Source: Nitrospira sp. (GTDB lineage Bacteria; Nitrospirota; Nitrospiria; Nitrospirales; Nitrospiraceae). From it: a stretch of 64,000 bases of DNA. Of the stretch, positions 9,592 to 18,320 are shown piece after piece; within the stretch, counting starts at the first letter, position 1, and every line of letters begins with the position of its first letter. The position numbers were made by a program, and so were the translations under genes. The DNA lies in assembly GCA_019636945.1 (NCBI GenBank), contig JAHBWO010000002.1, positions 1-64,000 of the forward strand, written 5' to 3'. The notes below the pieces were generated by a model, which was given only the letters and a program-made list of their open reading frames with translations, was not told the origin of the DNA and searched no databases.

Positions 9592-12500
9592 TTAACGCTT
9601 AACTATTGAACCAATGAACGGGCCGACACCGCGACGACAATTGGCGCATGGTGGGTAAAATTGCAACGGAGCCGCTGGATCGGCATCCATTCGGAATGGA
9701 AGAATATTTGAATCACTCAAGCTACCACCGCGCCCATATAGCGAGCTGGCCGCCTGCGGCTCAGCGCAGGTTGCCGCGGCACGATTAAAAAAGTTTGCGT
9801 TTGGATCAATGCCTAAAGCCATGCGCCCTCCAACTGGCATGTGACGCAAGGCAATGTTTTGCCAGTCCACGTCCGCAATTGCAGAAGCCATTCCTGGGTG
9901 CGGGATGGCGGGAACGGGGGCAGGGCCACTCAATGCATGAGAGTAAAGCTTTGACCCAGGATCAAAGCCTACGGCGCCGGCTGGCGGCATTTCTTGGTGC
10001 GCCTCTATCATTCGAGCAGCAGCCATATCACGGAACGCTTTTGCTTCGGCCCTGAGTTCCGCGAGTGATCCAGTTCGCGCAGGGCTTTCAGACCACCTTG
10101 TCACGTTGGCTTTGGGCGGCCCCAACGGTTTCGGAAGACCCGGGTTATCAATTGCAGAAAAAGCACCAAAGAGCGCACCACCAGCCATGCCAAACAAAAT
10201 GCTATATCCAATATTCTCGGCAGCCGATTCGACAGAGAATTCCTTGCCGAACCAAACCTCAAGCGCCTCGCTCGCGGCGCCTCCAGCCGCACCCCCAAAC
10301 ATCCCTGTAACCAAACCCGCTCCGACTGTGCTCAACTCCGCCGCTCCTGCAACTGCGGCACCACCAACAGCACCAGCCATCCCCGCAACAGTGCCAGCTC
10401 CGACAATGACCGTCATGCCTGCATACACCTTAAGATTTTCCATCTGTGCCTCGCTCAGGTGCTGGCGATATAATCCTCGATATTCCGTCTCTAACTGAGA
10501 CGCGGTTTCAGCGTCACCGTTACGCGCTGCCTCTTTCGCCGCACCAAGGGCCGATTGGGCCAGATGGAGTGAATCTCCCGCTTTGCCATGAATTTGTGTT
10601 GCGGGCATCTCCACATGAGATGTCTCTGGCGCAACGGTTTGTGTGCCAATAGGATCCAAAAGCGAAATGGGATTATTCTGAACAACAGCATATAGGTTGA
10701 GTGAGTCTGATGCGCCTGCCGGATCACAACTTATCCATCGCCCCAGCCACGGTGCCAAATAGCGGGCACCGTAATAAGAGAGTCCGGATTCGTTGTCGCG
10801 CTCCTTGCCGCTGTAGCGGTAACGTTTGCGCCGGACTTCAGAGAGATTTTGCCCGGCGATGTAGCTGGTCTCGCCGTAAGGGCTGAATTCCTCGTAGGAG
10901 ATGATTCGGGCGGAGGTGGAGTCATCGGTCTCGAGCACAGCTGAGCCGAGGTGATTGCCGAACTGGAAGCGGGTGAGCTTCTCGATAACCTGATTGATGT
11001 TGGTTGTGGACGTTCTCGTCTCGACGAGCGCGATGCGCTTTTCGCCATCGGCGAGGTGCAGCGTTTCCCAGCGCTCGACGAGACCGGAGCCGTTCCGAAC
11101 GAAGAAGATTTCAAAGCCGCCGAGATAGATTCGCTCCTCGACGCGGCTGCCTCGTGTAATGGTCTTCCTCACTCGTTGACCGACAGCGTCGTAGTGATAC
11201 CGGGCGCGATCGGGATTGGTCGCGGCGACGTTGAGTTGGGCGGCGATGAGCTGGTTACGGTCGTTCCACTCCATCCGCGGCAGGTGGGGGAGATTGAGCA
11301 GATTGCCGTTGGCATCGTGCGTGAGATCGACGCCTTCGCCCTGGCAGCCGGCTTGACTGCGCTTGATGCGATTGCTCGTGGTGCCGTAGGTCTGAGTGCG
11401 CACCCACTGCGTCGTGCCGTTCCGAAGGTTACGGATCTCCGTGATGTTCCCACCGTCGTCGTAGGTGTAGCGCTGGGTGTAATTGGCGAGCGCCTGCGCA
11501 TTGCTGACCATCTGGCCGCGCGCACTGGTCGGGATGTATTCCGTCTGCTGTTTGTCGCCGTCCCGGTAGTGGCAAGGGTCAAAAGAAATATGCTCACGTC
11601 CCGTCCCCTCCACGAGCCGGTAAAGCGCGTCATATTGATAGTGGGACTCGGGATCGACCGCCTGGCCCGCGAAATAGACGGTCTGGTGCGCGTCATCACG
11701 GATACGAGTGATGTTCCCCACGGCGTCGTAGGCATAAGCCAAATCCTGCAATAGCCGCGGGCTGCCTGAGCCGCGTCTGGTGAGCAGGCGGCAAAGGCGG
11801 AAGGTCAGAACATCATAGGTGTAGTCAGTGGCGACCCCGTTGCCGTATTCGATCCGCGTGCGTTGGCCCTTTTCGTTGTAATCGATGTTGGCCACGATGG
11901 GTTGCGCGGTGGTCGCCCCACGGTGACGCAGCGTGACGCTGTTCAGCAAGTTGGCTTCGTTGAAGAGAAAGGATTGCACGGAGCCATCCGGTGTCGTGGC
12001 GGACACGACGCGGTTGAGTGCGTCATAGGTGCTGTCGGTCGAGTAGGCGTGCGCCGAGTCGAGTAACGCCACCGCCGCTGCTTCATCAAAGGCATGGGCA
12101 AACGGATCGGCGCCCAGCCCCCATTCCGGTTGGCTGGTGGGATCGCTCCATAGGGTACGGATGGCACGCTCGAGGTTGCCCTTGAAGTCGAACCGCTCGT
12201 TCCGCACGAGCCCGGCGCCGTCAAACACCTTCCAGACCTGGCCGCGTAGGCTCCCGGTCAAGGCGGCGCTTCCGGCACTTTCGCCATAGATGGTCTTCTG
12301 AGTCAGGTGATGGCGGGTTTCGCCAGGCTTGAGCAACCAGCGGTCGGTGGGACGGTGCAGTGCATCGAACAGGGCCAACACGCGGTGACCGTTTGCATCC
12401 CAGCTCAGCATGGGGGCATCAAGAGCATCCGGCAGCAGGCACGAGTGCCCCGCATCGACGCTCTGGATCGAGAGCCGGCGTTTCGTCATATCGAACTCGT

Positions 12501-15500
12501 GCGTAAAGGCGACGATGCCGCGCGGGTCCGTGATTGTCAGGACGTTTCCCTGGATATCGTAGCTGGTGCGGGTCTTGAGCGTTCTGCTTCCAAGATCGGC
12601 GACGGCAAGCACGGGCCGCGCCAGGATATCGAGATGGACGACCGACGGTGTGTTGGCGTGAGCGGCCGCCTTTTGTGCGGCATCTCGCTCGGCGGCATCG
12701 GTGCCTCCGATACGCTGCGCGTGCCAGGTGGGTGACCACTCGACCAGAGGCAACAGCTTGAAGAAGTGGCCCACATCGGGATCGGTCCGTGGATCGGCCA
12801 TGAGCACGGTATCGTGCGCGTCGTGGGTCGTCTGCCGCCAGGGATCGAACAGGACCTTCTCCCAACTGTGATCGGGCTTGAGCGTGGCGATCACACGCTG
12901 CAGCGGGTCGTAGAACACAAATGGGCTGACGCCCCGGCGCAGGTCGAACTCGAAGGCGTGTGTCGCGCTGAAAAACGGCTCGAACTGGCGAACGGGCTTG
13001 CCTTTGTTGTTATAGACGGTCCAGCCTGTGCCGACCCAACGCGGTGCGCCGGTGGAATCCGGTTCGGCCTGGACCTTGGTCTGTGCCTCGCGGCCAAATC
13101 CGTCGGAATAGGCGAAGGTGAGTAACAACTGGGGCGAAGGATTCACCGTGTGGTGCTCGGTGCGCGCAATGGTTGCATGGAACACGGGCGTTACGCTGAG
13201 ATCGTAAACTAGCCGAGTGGTGGCTCCCTTGAGAAGGTTCTGGGCCTCCGCACGGGGATCGGCGACAAATGACTGTATCTGTGCACGGGTGAGATCCGGC
13301 GCAAATCCTGCCAAGGTGTCGCCCTCACCTGATCGGGATCGCACCGCTGTTCCAACGACGCGTCCAAGGGCGTCGAAGGCTGCCTCAGCCACGTGGCCGT
13401 TTGGCGACATGATCTGGTCGGGTTGGAGCACGCGATAGTCGTTTCGTGCTCTCGCTTCGTTCCCCACCGCGTCCACCGACTTTTCTGCCAGTAGCGCGTA
13501 GGTGTCGTACTTCGTCGTGGTGAGTCCACCAAACGGATCGATCACTTGCGTCGGCAGATAGAATTGGGCAGGATCGAATGACGTGCGTGGGGATGGCGAC
13601 CACCAGTGGTCGGGCCTATCCGCTTCAATGACGTATCCGGCGCGCTGTAGAGTCGGATCATCCACGCGGGAGTCATAGACCTGACTGACAAGACCCTTGG
13701 TGAACAGGGCCTTGAGCGTCTCGAAAGGAAGCGCCAGGGGTTCAATCCGGCCCAGCGGGAGACGGTTTGCCAGCGTGCGCGCCGGATCCGGATCCGCCGC
13801 CGTAGCGTCCTTGCGGAAGTAGGTCCGCGTCCATTCCATCAGGCGCTTGGACGGAGCAGATGATGACGGCGCTTCATGAAACTGTCTCCATGAACCTAAT
13901 GGAAACGGCGCGGCGAGGTCGCGCAGCCTTGCGAGATCGGCGATGAGCGCGGTGAAGTCGCGTTCCTCGAACTTGCCTCGTGCCCCGGATGATGTCACAC
14001 GGGTCAATTCGAACGTACGCACCTGCGCGGAGATGCCGATCAGCCAGGCGTTCACTGCATCGGCGTGGATGATGAAATCGGACTTGGTGAAGACGATCTT
14101 AAGTTCTGACTGTTCCGGCACTTCCGGGTCGGGACCGCGGCGCGGGTAAGCCACCGCCACTTTGTCAGTGATGTTGCCGAAATCGTCCGGCGGGAAGGTG
14201 ATCTCATGCGCAATGCGCGGATCAGCCGGATTCCGTTCGTAATGATGCGTGATGCTCTCCGCCGTGGACGCGAGGAAGACACCGTGCTTGTGGCTGCCAC
14301 GCGGCTGGAGTTGACGTACGCGGTGGCGATTCTCGGTCACGCTGAACGGCAGACCTGCTTTCGAGCCAGGCGCGTTCGTCGGATCTGAGTCGAGTGCATA
14401 GACCTCGGAACGTAGCACCGCCCCGCGCAATGCTCGAAACGCCTCGGGATCGTTTGGTACGTCATGATCCGCCAGCGGGAGGGCGCCCGGATCTCCACTC
14501 CAGAACTCAGTACGGAACTTGGCAGCCAGTGAATCCGCCTCCATCCATGCGCCGGTGTGGAACCATGTCTTCGTGACGACGGGCGGCAGGTGCAAGGCCT
14601 TGTCCGCGTTGAGCGGAGCGTTCCCATTCACCGAGCCGCGCGCAAAGTCGTCGAAGACCTCGGTGTCGACCTGCTCGACGTATCCAAAGCCACGGAATTC
14701 TCGGTCGCGGCCATCGAAGAATCCGTGACGGTAGCGATAGCTCGTCGTATGGCGGCAACGGCTGACGAGATCGATCGCCTCAACCTTCTCCACCACATGC
14801 ACCGGGAACGGAAGCGTCGTGTGCCATGGCATTCCGGCAGCGGCATCCTCGAGCGCATAGCGGGTCGAAGGCGCGTAGCCGATGCGGCTGATCGCGCCTA
14901 GTCCGTTATCCATGCCGATGAGCAGGTGGGGCTTCACCCCTCCGCAGAAATCAAGTGCCAAGTAATTGCCACCGGGGATGACGCCAAGGTCGCGGCTCCA
15001 CACGAGCGTCGCGGTGCCGGTGCCGAAGATATCCGCAAAGTCCAATCCCGCACCGGTCGGAGCGAAGGGCGTGCCGGAGATGACCTGTCGTTCGCTCCAG
15101 GCATTGCCGCTTTGATTGAACCAGAAGTGCACCTCGTTCGGACCGACATACACGAGGTCCGCGCACCCAGTGCCGTCGAGATCCACAAAGAACAGACGTG
15201 AGGGATCAAACAGCGTGTCGAGAGCAGGCGCGTCCGGAACGGTGCCCATCGTGATCTTCTTCCCGAAGCGCCCGTAGCCGCGGTTCGGCCAGTATTCCAC
15301 CGTACCATGATGGATGCGCACAATGTCTACTAAGCCGTCGCCGTTCATGTCGGCGAGCCGAATGCGGCCGGATGGGTCGTTGAAAAACACGTCAGGAAAC
15401 TCGTTGTCATCCCAAACCCGTTCGACGGCCTCCGGCGCACTGAACCCGCCATCGCCCAGATTCCGATACCAAAGAAAGTGATGATCCCGCGTCACCAGCA

Positions 15501-17169
15501 TGTCCGATAGGCCATCGCCCGTGAGGTCAATGCGGCGCAGGTTAGGGTCAGCGGGGTCGAAAGAGGGTTGAGGGGGGAACGCGCGGAAGGTTTCCCATCC
15601 GCCCTCCGGCGACGATTCAAAATGACCATACAGTGGCCCTGTCTGGACAATCAATTCAACCCGTCCGTCGCCATCAGCATCACCGAAGCTCACGCCGGGA
15701 TTTGCCAGAGACAGACCGGCTGGGACCGTGGCCATGACACGTGGAAGATCCAGCTGGCTCCCTCCGAGATTCCGCCAGTAGCGGTAACCCTGCTCACCGG
15801 CGTGGAGGACATCCGGCATCCCATTTCCGAAGAGATCCACCAGCGCAAACTCCGGATGCTGCAAGCTGACAGGTGGCATCTGGTCGTCGCGTGCACTCAA
15901 GGTGACAAACCGCTGTTCATGCGGACGGAAGCCCGAGTATTGCAGCGTCAACGCGGGGAGCGAGCGTTGCACAAGCCAGCTACGAGATCCTGCGGTCTCA
16001 GGTCGGAAGCCGGCGATGGTGACCGATCGGAGCAGCGAGAGCAGACTATGCGGTGCCGGTTGGTGATCGAAACAGGTCGCACGCACCGGCACGGGATTCT
16101 CCATTCCCTCAAAATGATGATACATGAGCACCCGCCTGCAGAGCCGACGCGTGCGCACCTCAAATCCCGCGCGATAACTGGAGAAGGTATCTTCTCGCGA
16201 TGACAACGGAATCGTCGTACCCCCACCATCCCCGAACACCTCTACTCCCGTTGGCGCCGGGCGATAACCTTGATGGGCAATCTGCTCGAGTGAGAGATCG
16301 AAGGGCAACTGCCAATCTCCATAGTCGAACACTACCTCCAGCGAGTACCGGCGGCTTATGGTCTGTGATGGGTCGGCTGGGTGGCTTGCCTGGCGTGACA
16401 CGCCAATGGTGGAGCCATCCGCATGGGTGAGGGGTATCGCGCTGGGCAAGTTGCCATAGAAGATTCGGCGGATGTAACGCTGGGACGCGCTGCGGTGTTC
16501 CTCGTGGATCTCTGTGGGAACCAGTGCTGCATTGTCCTGCGCATATTCGTAGAGCACATGGTTGCCCTTGCTGTCGAACGTCTCCTGCAACAACCACTGG
16601 AACACGTGTTCTGAGTTATTGGGATCAGCGAATCTTGCGTTGTCGGTGCGTCCGTACAGACTGGTGATATTGTCTTTGCTGACCACACGCCAGTGTTCGT
16701 CTCGCTTCGCCACGCCTCCGACCGAGATCGTTCGCGTCCAGCGCTCAATGCACGCGAACAATCCCTCCACGCGCGGCCGGTATTGTCGCACCATGTAGGC
16801 GCCACGCGCTGTGGAACCATTGCCGAGCGGGAAACCGGCCTCCACCGGCACGAGGTCTTCTGCGCCGGAGATGACGAACACGTCATCATCATTGTAGCGA
16901 GGCAAACCCTTGTCTGTTTTGCGTGTGACGGAAGGGATACCGAGATTCCATCCAAGCCCGAATGGTCCGTTCCCGTTGCCGCTGCTGTACTGTAGAGTGA
17001 GGGACGGGCTAAAGCCGCCGCGGCCAGGGGAAGTCGCGATAGGGATCGTGAAGGTACCTGTACCGGTGAAGGCGTTCGCCTGGAAGGTTTCTCCGATGCT
17101 CCTGACAGCGCCGCCGCCTTTGGGAAGCGAGAGGGCAGCCCCACTTGATTGCCTGGCCTCCTTATTCAT
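9592..17169 (-). CDS. TcB-TcC fusion toxin with C-terminal deaminase-like cargo, 2525 aa
   Basis: This is a single-chain TcB-TcC protein: a cocoon that encapsulates and delivers a C-terminal toxin. The N-terminus (about residues 20-250) is an SpvB domain. FG-GAP/VCBS propeller repeats with DxDGDGxxD-like loops lie at about 450-690, TcdB-type middle regions follow, then a long Rhs/YD-repeat barrel (about 1300-2110). The Rhs-associated core ends with RYSGKERDNESGL, GRWISCDPAG and LLDPIG (to about 2175); the two Asp-Pro motifs match the self-cleaving aspartyl protease. The last 350 residues are the variable cargo: an Ala/Gly-rich hydrophobic segment (about 2250-2335), then CAEP at 2468 and PPCANC at 2508-2511, the paired zinc-ligand motifs of the deaminase superfamily (YwqJ-like). 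The start is a weak-SD ATG. It is the promoter-proximal gene of the tc operon. Confidence 0.88.
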   Translation of the reverse strand: MNKEARQSSGAALSLPKGGGAVRSIGETFQANAFTGTGTFTIPIATSPGRGGFSPSLTLQYSSGNGNGPFGLGWNLGIPSVTRKTDKGLPRYNDDDVFVISGAEDLVPVEAGFPLGNGSTARGAYMVRQYRPRVEGLFACIERWTRTISVGGVAKRDEHWRVVSKDNITSLYGRTDNARFADPNNSEHVFQWLLQETFDSKGNHVLYEYAQDNAALVPTEIHEEHRSASQRYIRRIFYGNLPSAIPLTHADGSTIGVSRQASHPADPSQTISRRYSLEVVFDYGDWQLPFDLSLEQIAHQGYRPAPTGVEVFGDGGGTTIPLSSREDTFSSYRAGFEVRTRRLCRRVLMYHHFEGMENPVPVRATCFDHQPAPHSLLSLLRSVTIAGFRPETAGSRSWLVQRSLPALTLQYSGFRPHEQRFVTLSARDDQMPPVSLQHPEFALVDLFGNGMPDVLHAGEQGYRYWRNLGGSQLDLPRVMATVPAGLSLANPGVSFGDADGDGRVELIVQTGPLYGHFESSPEGGWETFRAFPPQPSFDPADPNLRRIDLTGDGLSDMLVTRDHHFLWYRNLGDGGFSAPEAVERVWDDNEFPDVFFNDPSGRIRLADMNGDGLVDIVRIHHGTVEYWPNRGYGRFGKKITMGTVPDAPALDTLFDPSRLFFVDLDGTGCADLVYVGPNEVHFWFNQSGNAWSERQVISGTPFAPTGAGLDFADIFGTGTATLVWSRDLGVIPGGNYLALDFCGGVKPHLLIGMDNGLGAISRIGYAPSTRYALEDAAAGMPWHTTLPFPVHVVEKVEAIDLVSRCRHTTSYRYRHGFFDGRDREFRGFGYVEQVDTEVFDDFARGSVNGNAPLNADKALHLPPVVTKTWFHTGAWMEADSLAAKFRTEFWSGDPGALPLADHDVPNDPEAFRALRGAVLRSEVYALDSDPTNAPGSKAGLPFSVTENRHRVRQLQPRGSHKHGVFLASTAESITHHYERNPADPRIAHEITFPPDDFGNITDKVAVAYPRRGPDPEVPEQSELKIVFTKSDFIIHADAVNAWLIGISAQVRTFELTRVTSSGARGKFEERDFTALIADLARLRDLAAPFPLGSWRQFHEAPSSSAPSKRLMEWTRTYFRKDATAADPDPARTLANRLPLGRIEPLALPFETLKALFTKGLVSQVYDSRVDDPTLQRAGYVIEADRPDHWWSPSPRTSFDPAQFYLPTQVIDPFGGLTTTKYDTYALLAEKSVDAVGNEARARNDYRVLQPDQIMSPNGHVAEAAFDALGRVVGTAVRSRSGEGDTLAGFAPDLTRAQIQSFVADPRAEAQNLLKGATTRLVYDLSVTPVFHATIARTEHHTVNPSPQLLLTFAYSDGFGREAQTKVQAEPDSTGAPRWVGTGWTVYNNKGKPVRQFEPFFSATHAFEFDLRRGVSPFVFYDPLQRVIATLKPDHSWEKVLFDPWRQTTHDAHDTVLMADPRTDPDVGHFFKLLPLVEWSPTWHAQRIGGTDAAERDAAQKAAAHANTPSVVHLDILARPVLAVADLGSRTLKTRTSYDIQGNVLTITDPRGIVAFTHEFDMTKRRLSIQSVDAGHSCLLPDALDAPMLSWDANGHRVLALFDALHRPTDRWLLKPGETRHHLTQKTIYGESAGSAALTGSLRGQVWKVFDGAGLVRNERFDFKGNLERAIRTLWSDPTSQPEWGLGADPFAHAFDEAAAVALLDSAHAYSTDSTYDALNRVVSATTPDGSVQSFLFNEANLLNSVTLRHRGATTAQPIVANIDYNEKGQRTRIEYGNGVATDYTYDVLTFRLCRLLTRRGSGSPRLLQDLAYAYDAVGNITRIRDDAHQTVYFAGQAVDPESHYQYDALYRLVEGTGREHISFDPCHYRDGDKQQTEYIPTSARGQMVSNAQALANYTQRYTYDDGGNITEIRNLRNGTTQWVRTQTYGTTSNRIKRSQAGCQGEGVDLTHDANGNLLNLPHLPRMEWNDRNQLIAAQLNVAATNPDRARYHYDAVGQRVRKTITRGSRVEERIYLGGFEIFFVRNGSGLVERWETLHLADGEKRIALVETRTSTTNINQVIEKLTRFQFGNHLGSAVLETDDSTSARIISYEEFSPYGETSYIAGQNLSEVRRKRYRYSGKERDNESGLSYYGARYLAPWLGRWISCDPAGASDSLNLYAVVQNNPISLLDPIGTQTVAPETSHVEMPATQIHGKAGDSLHLAQSALGAAKEAARNGDAETASQLETEYRGLYRQHLSEAQMENLKVYAGMTVIVGAGTVAGMAGAVGGAAVAGAAELSTVGAGLVTGMFGGAAGGAASEALEVWFGKEFSVESAAENIGYSILFGMAGGALFGAFSAIDNPGLPKPLGPPKANVTRWSESPARTGSLAELRAEAKAFRDMAAARMIEAHQEMPPAGAVGFDPGSKLYSHALSGPAPVPAIPHPGMASAIADVDWQNIALRHMPVGGRMALGIDPNANFFNRAAATCAEPQAASSLYGRGGSLSDSNILPFRMDADPAAPLQFYPPCANCRRGVGPFIGSIVKR

Positions 17170-17250
17170 ATCTATCTTTCATAATAGTTCCTACCTGGAG
17201 TAACCACCCGATCGGGTACCCATCACGAATGGCATACCTGTTGGACGGTC

Positions 17251-17297
17251 CAGATGTTCAATTTCTCATTTGCTCTCATCTGATAGAACATTCCGTT
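17251..17297. repeat. 47-bp direct repeat flanking the Tc island, right copy
   Basis: Identical to 4281-4327. This copy lies 82-128 bp upstream of the TcB-TcC start, so it could also contribute promoter or operator sequence for the toxin operon. Confidence 0.85.
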
Positions 17298-17452
17298 ATG
17301 CCGGCACGCCTGGATCAGGGAAATCACATCCTGGTGTTACTTCGCTTTTGATCCAAATTCCGTCAAGTCTTGCCAAACCGGTTCAGCTCCGAGCGGTGGC
17401 ATTCGGTCTGGTTACGGTTTGCCTCGAAACCTGCATTTTCCCACCCTGTTTA

Positions 17453-18181
17453 CTACATCATGCTCACATATTCATTACAGCTATCTTGCCTACTCGCTCC
17501 CTCGGACATCTTGGATTGCTCCATTCGTGGCGGCCCGGCATGGCGAGCCACGTCGTGCCACTGTGGCGAGACCACAAAATTGCAAAGATTGAATCCTGGT
17601 CGGCCAAGCAGAAACTCGTCGCCGATGTGACTGCTTTGGTGATAGAGCCTGACTCTCGTCGACCATCCTCCGGATCGCCAGGAGAACGGAACCCCAACCA
17701 CATAGCCGGCGTTGATCAGATCCTTTGACGGTGCATCCAGATTGAATTGGGCAAAGACACCTGCAAGCACTCCGACCTGCCAGCCATTACACCCGTCTCG
17801 ACTTGTATAGAAGCCGAAGTTCTCACCAAATCCCACCGATCCGATATCGGCAGACGTGTGATCGGTCCTTGCACGGGTGGCCTGCCAGCTTGCGAAGAAC
17901 TGCGGTTGCTTCGGATCGGACAGGAGGGGTCGGAAGACGTCGTCCTTCGGGAATGCTGACTGACGACTTCCCCCATCGCTCTGCTCGTATCGGCAATCCA
18001 GGACGGCACTGACCGGCTTTTCTGTCGGTTCCTCAGCGCCGACCTGGTTCACCGTCAGCACTGCAAGAGCCAGTAACCATCCGCCAACCCCCCCGTAGAG
18101 GGTCAAGATCGCCCATATCAATGAAAGCTCTTTCCAAACCGAGACGGAGGGCGAAGATGATCGGTCTCCGCAGGCAACCAT
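17453..18181 (-). pseudogene. DUF1207-family exported protein, 3'-truncated
   Basis: The start is good: AGGAG lies 7 bases before the ATG at 18181. A long signal sequence (hydrophobic WLLALAVLTV, cleavage likely near VGA-EE) is followed by typical DUF1207 sequence: FRPLLSDPKQPQFFASWQ, GVFAQFNLDAPSKDLINAGY, RLYHQSSHIGDEFLL. After about residue 195 the family pattern ceases, and the last 45 residues are Cys/His/Arg-rich with no resemblance. The family normally runs past 330 residues, so the 3' part is missing. The break lies beside the right end of the toxin island, which suggests island insertion or later rearrangement truncated the gene. DUF1207 function is unknown; outer-membrane beta-structure is assumed. 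Confidence 0.7.
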
Positions 18182-18198
18182 CTAGGATCTCCTAGAGA

Positions 18199-18297
18199 TT
18201 AAGACGGATACTCACCGCACAGGTCAGACTTGAGCGTGAGAATAGCCCGGAATCGTCGCAGTGGCATCGCGGTGATCTGTTGTGCAATTGGTGTCAT
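18199..18297 (-). CDS. small ORF (32 aa) in the por operon
   Basis: The ATG at 18297 has GGAGG 8 bases upstream. The ORF starts 23 bp after the GltD/PorD gene stop and ends 17 bp before the DUF1207 start, so it fits the operon spacing. The peptide is basic (MTPIAQQITAMPLRRF...). I recognise no family; it could be a real small protein or a leader. Confidence 0.42.
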   Translation of the reverse strand: MTPIAQQITAMPLRRFRAILTLKSDLCGEYPS

Positions 18298-18320
18298 CGT
18301 TGCGACCTCCGTGCGGCCAT

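Noticed and set aside
10951..11754. 267-codon plus-strand frame inside the toxin gene
   Set aside because: Antisense shadow of Rhs repeats; low-complexity hydrophobic/acidic pattern arises from the repeat codons.
17171..17182. ATG at 17182 upstream of the TcB-TcC start as an alternative start
   Set aside because: It is out of frame and stops after six codons.
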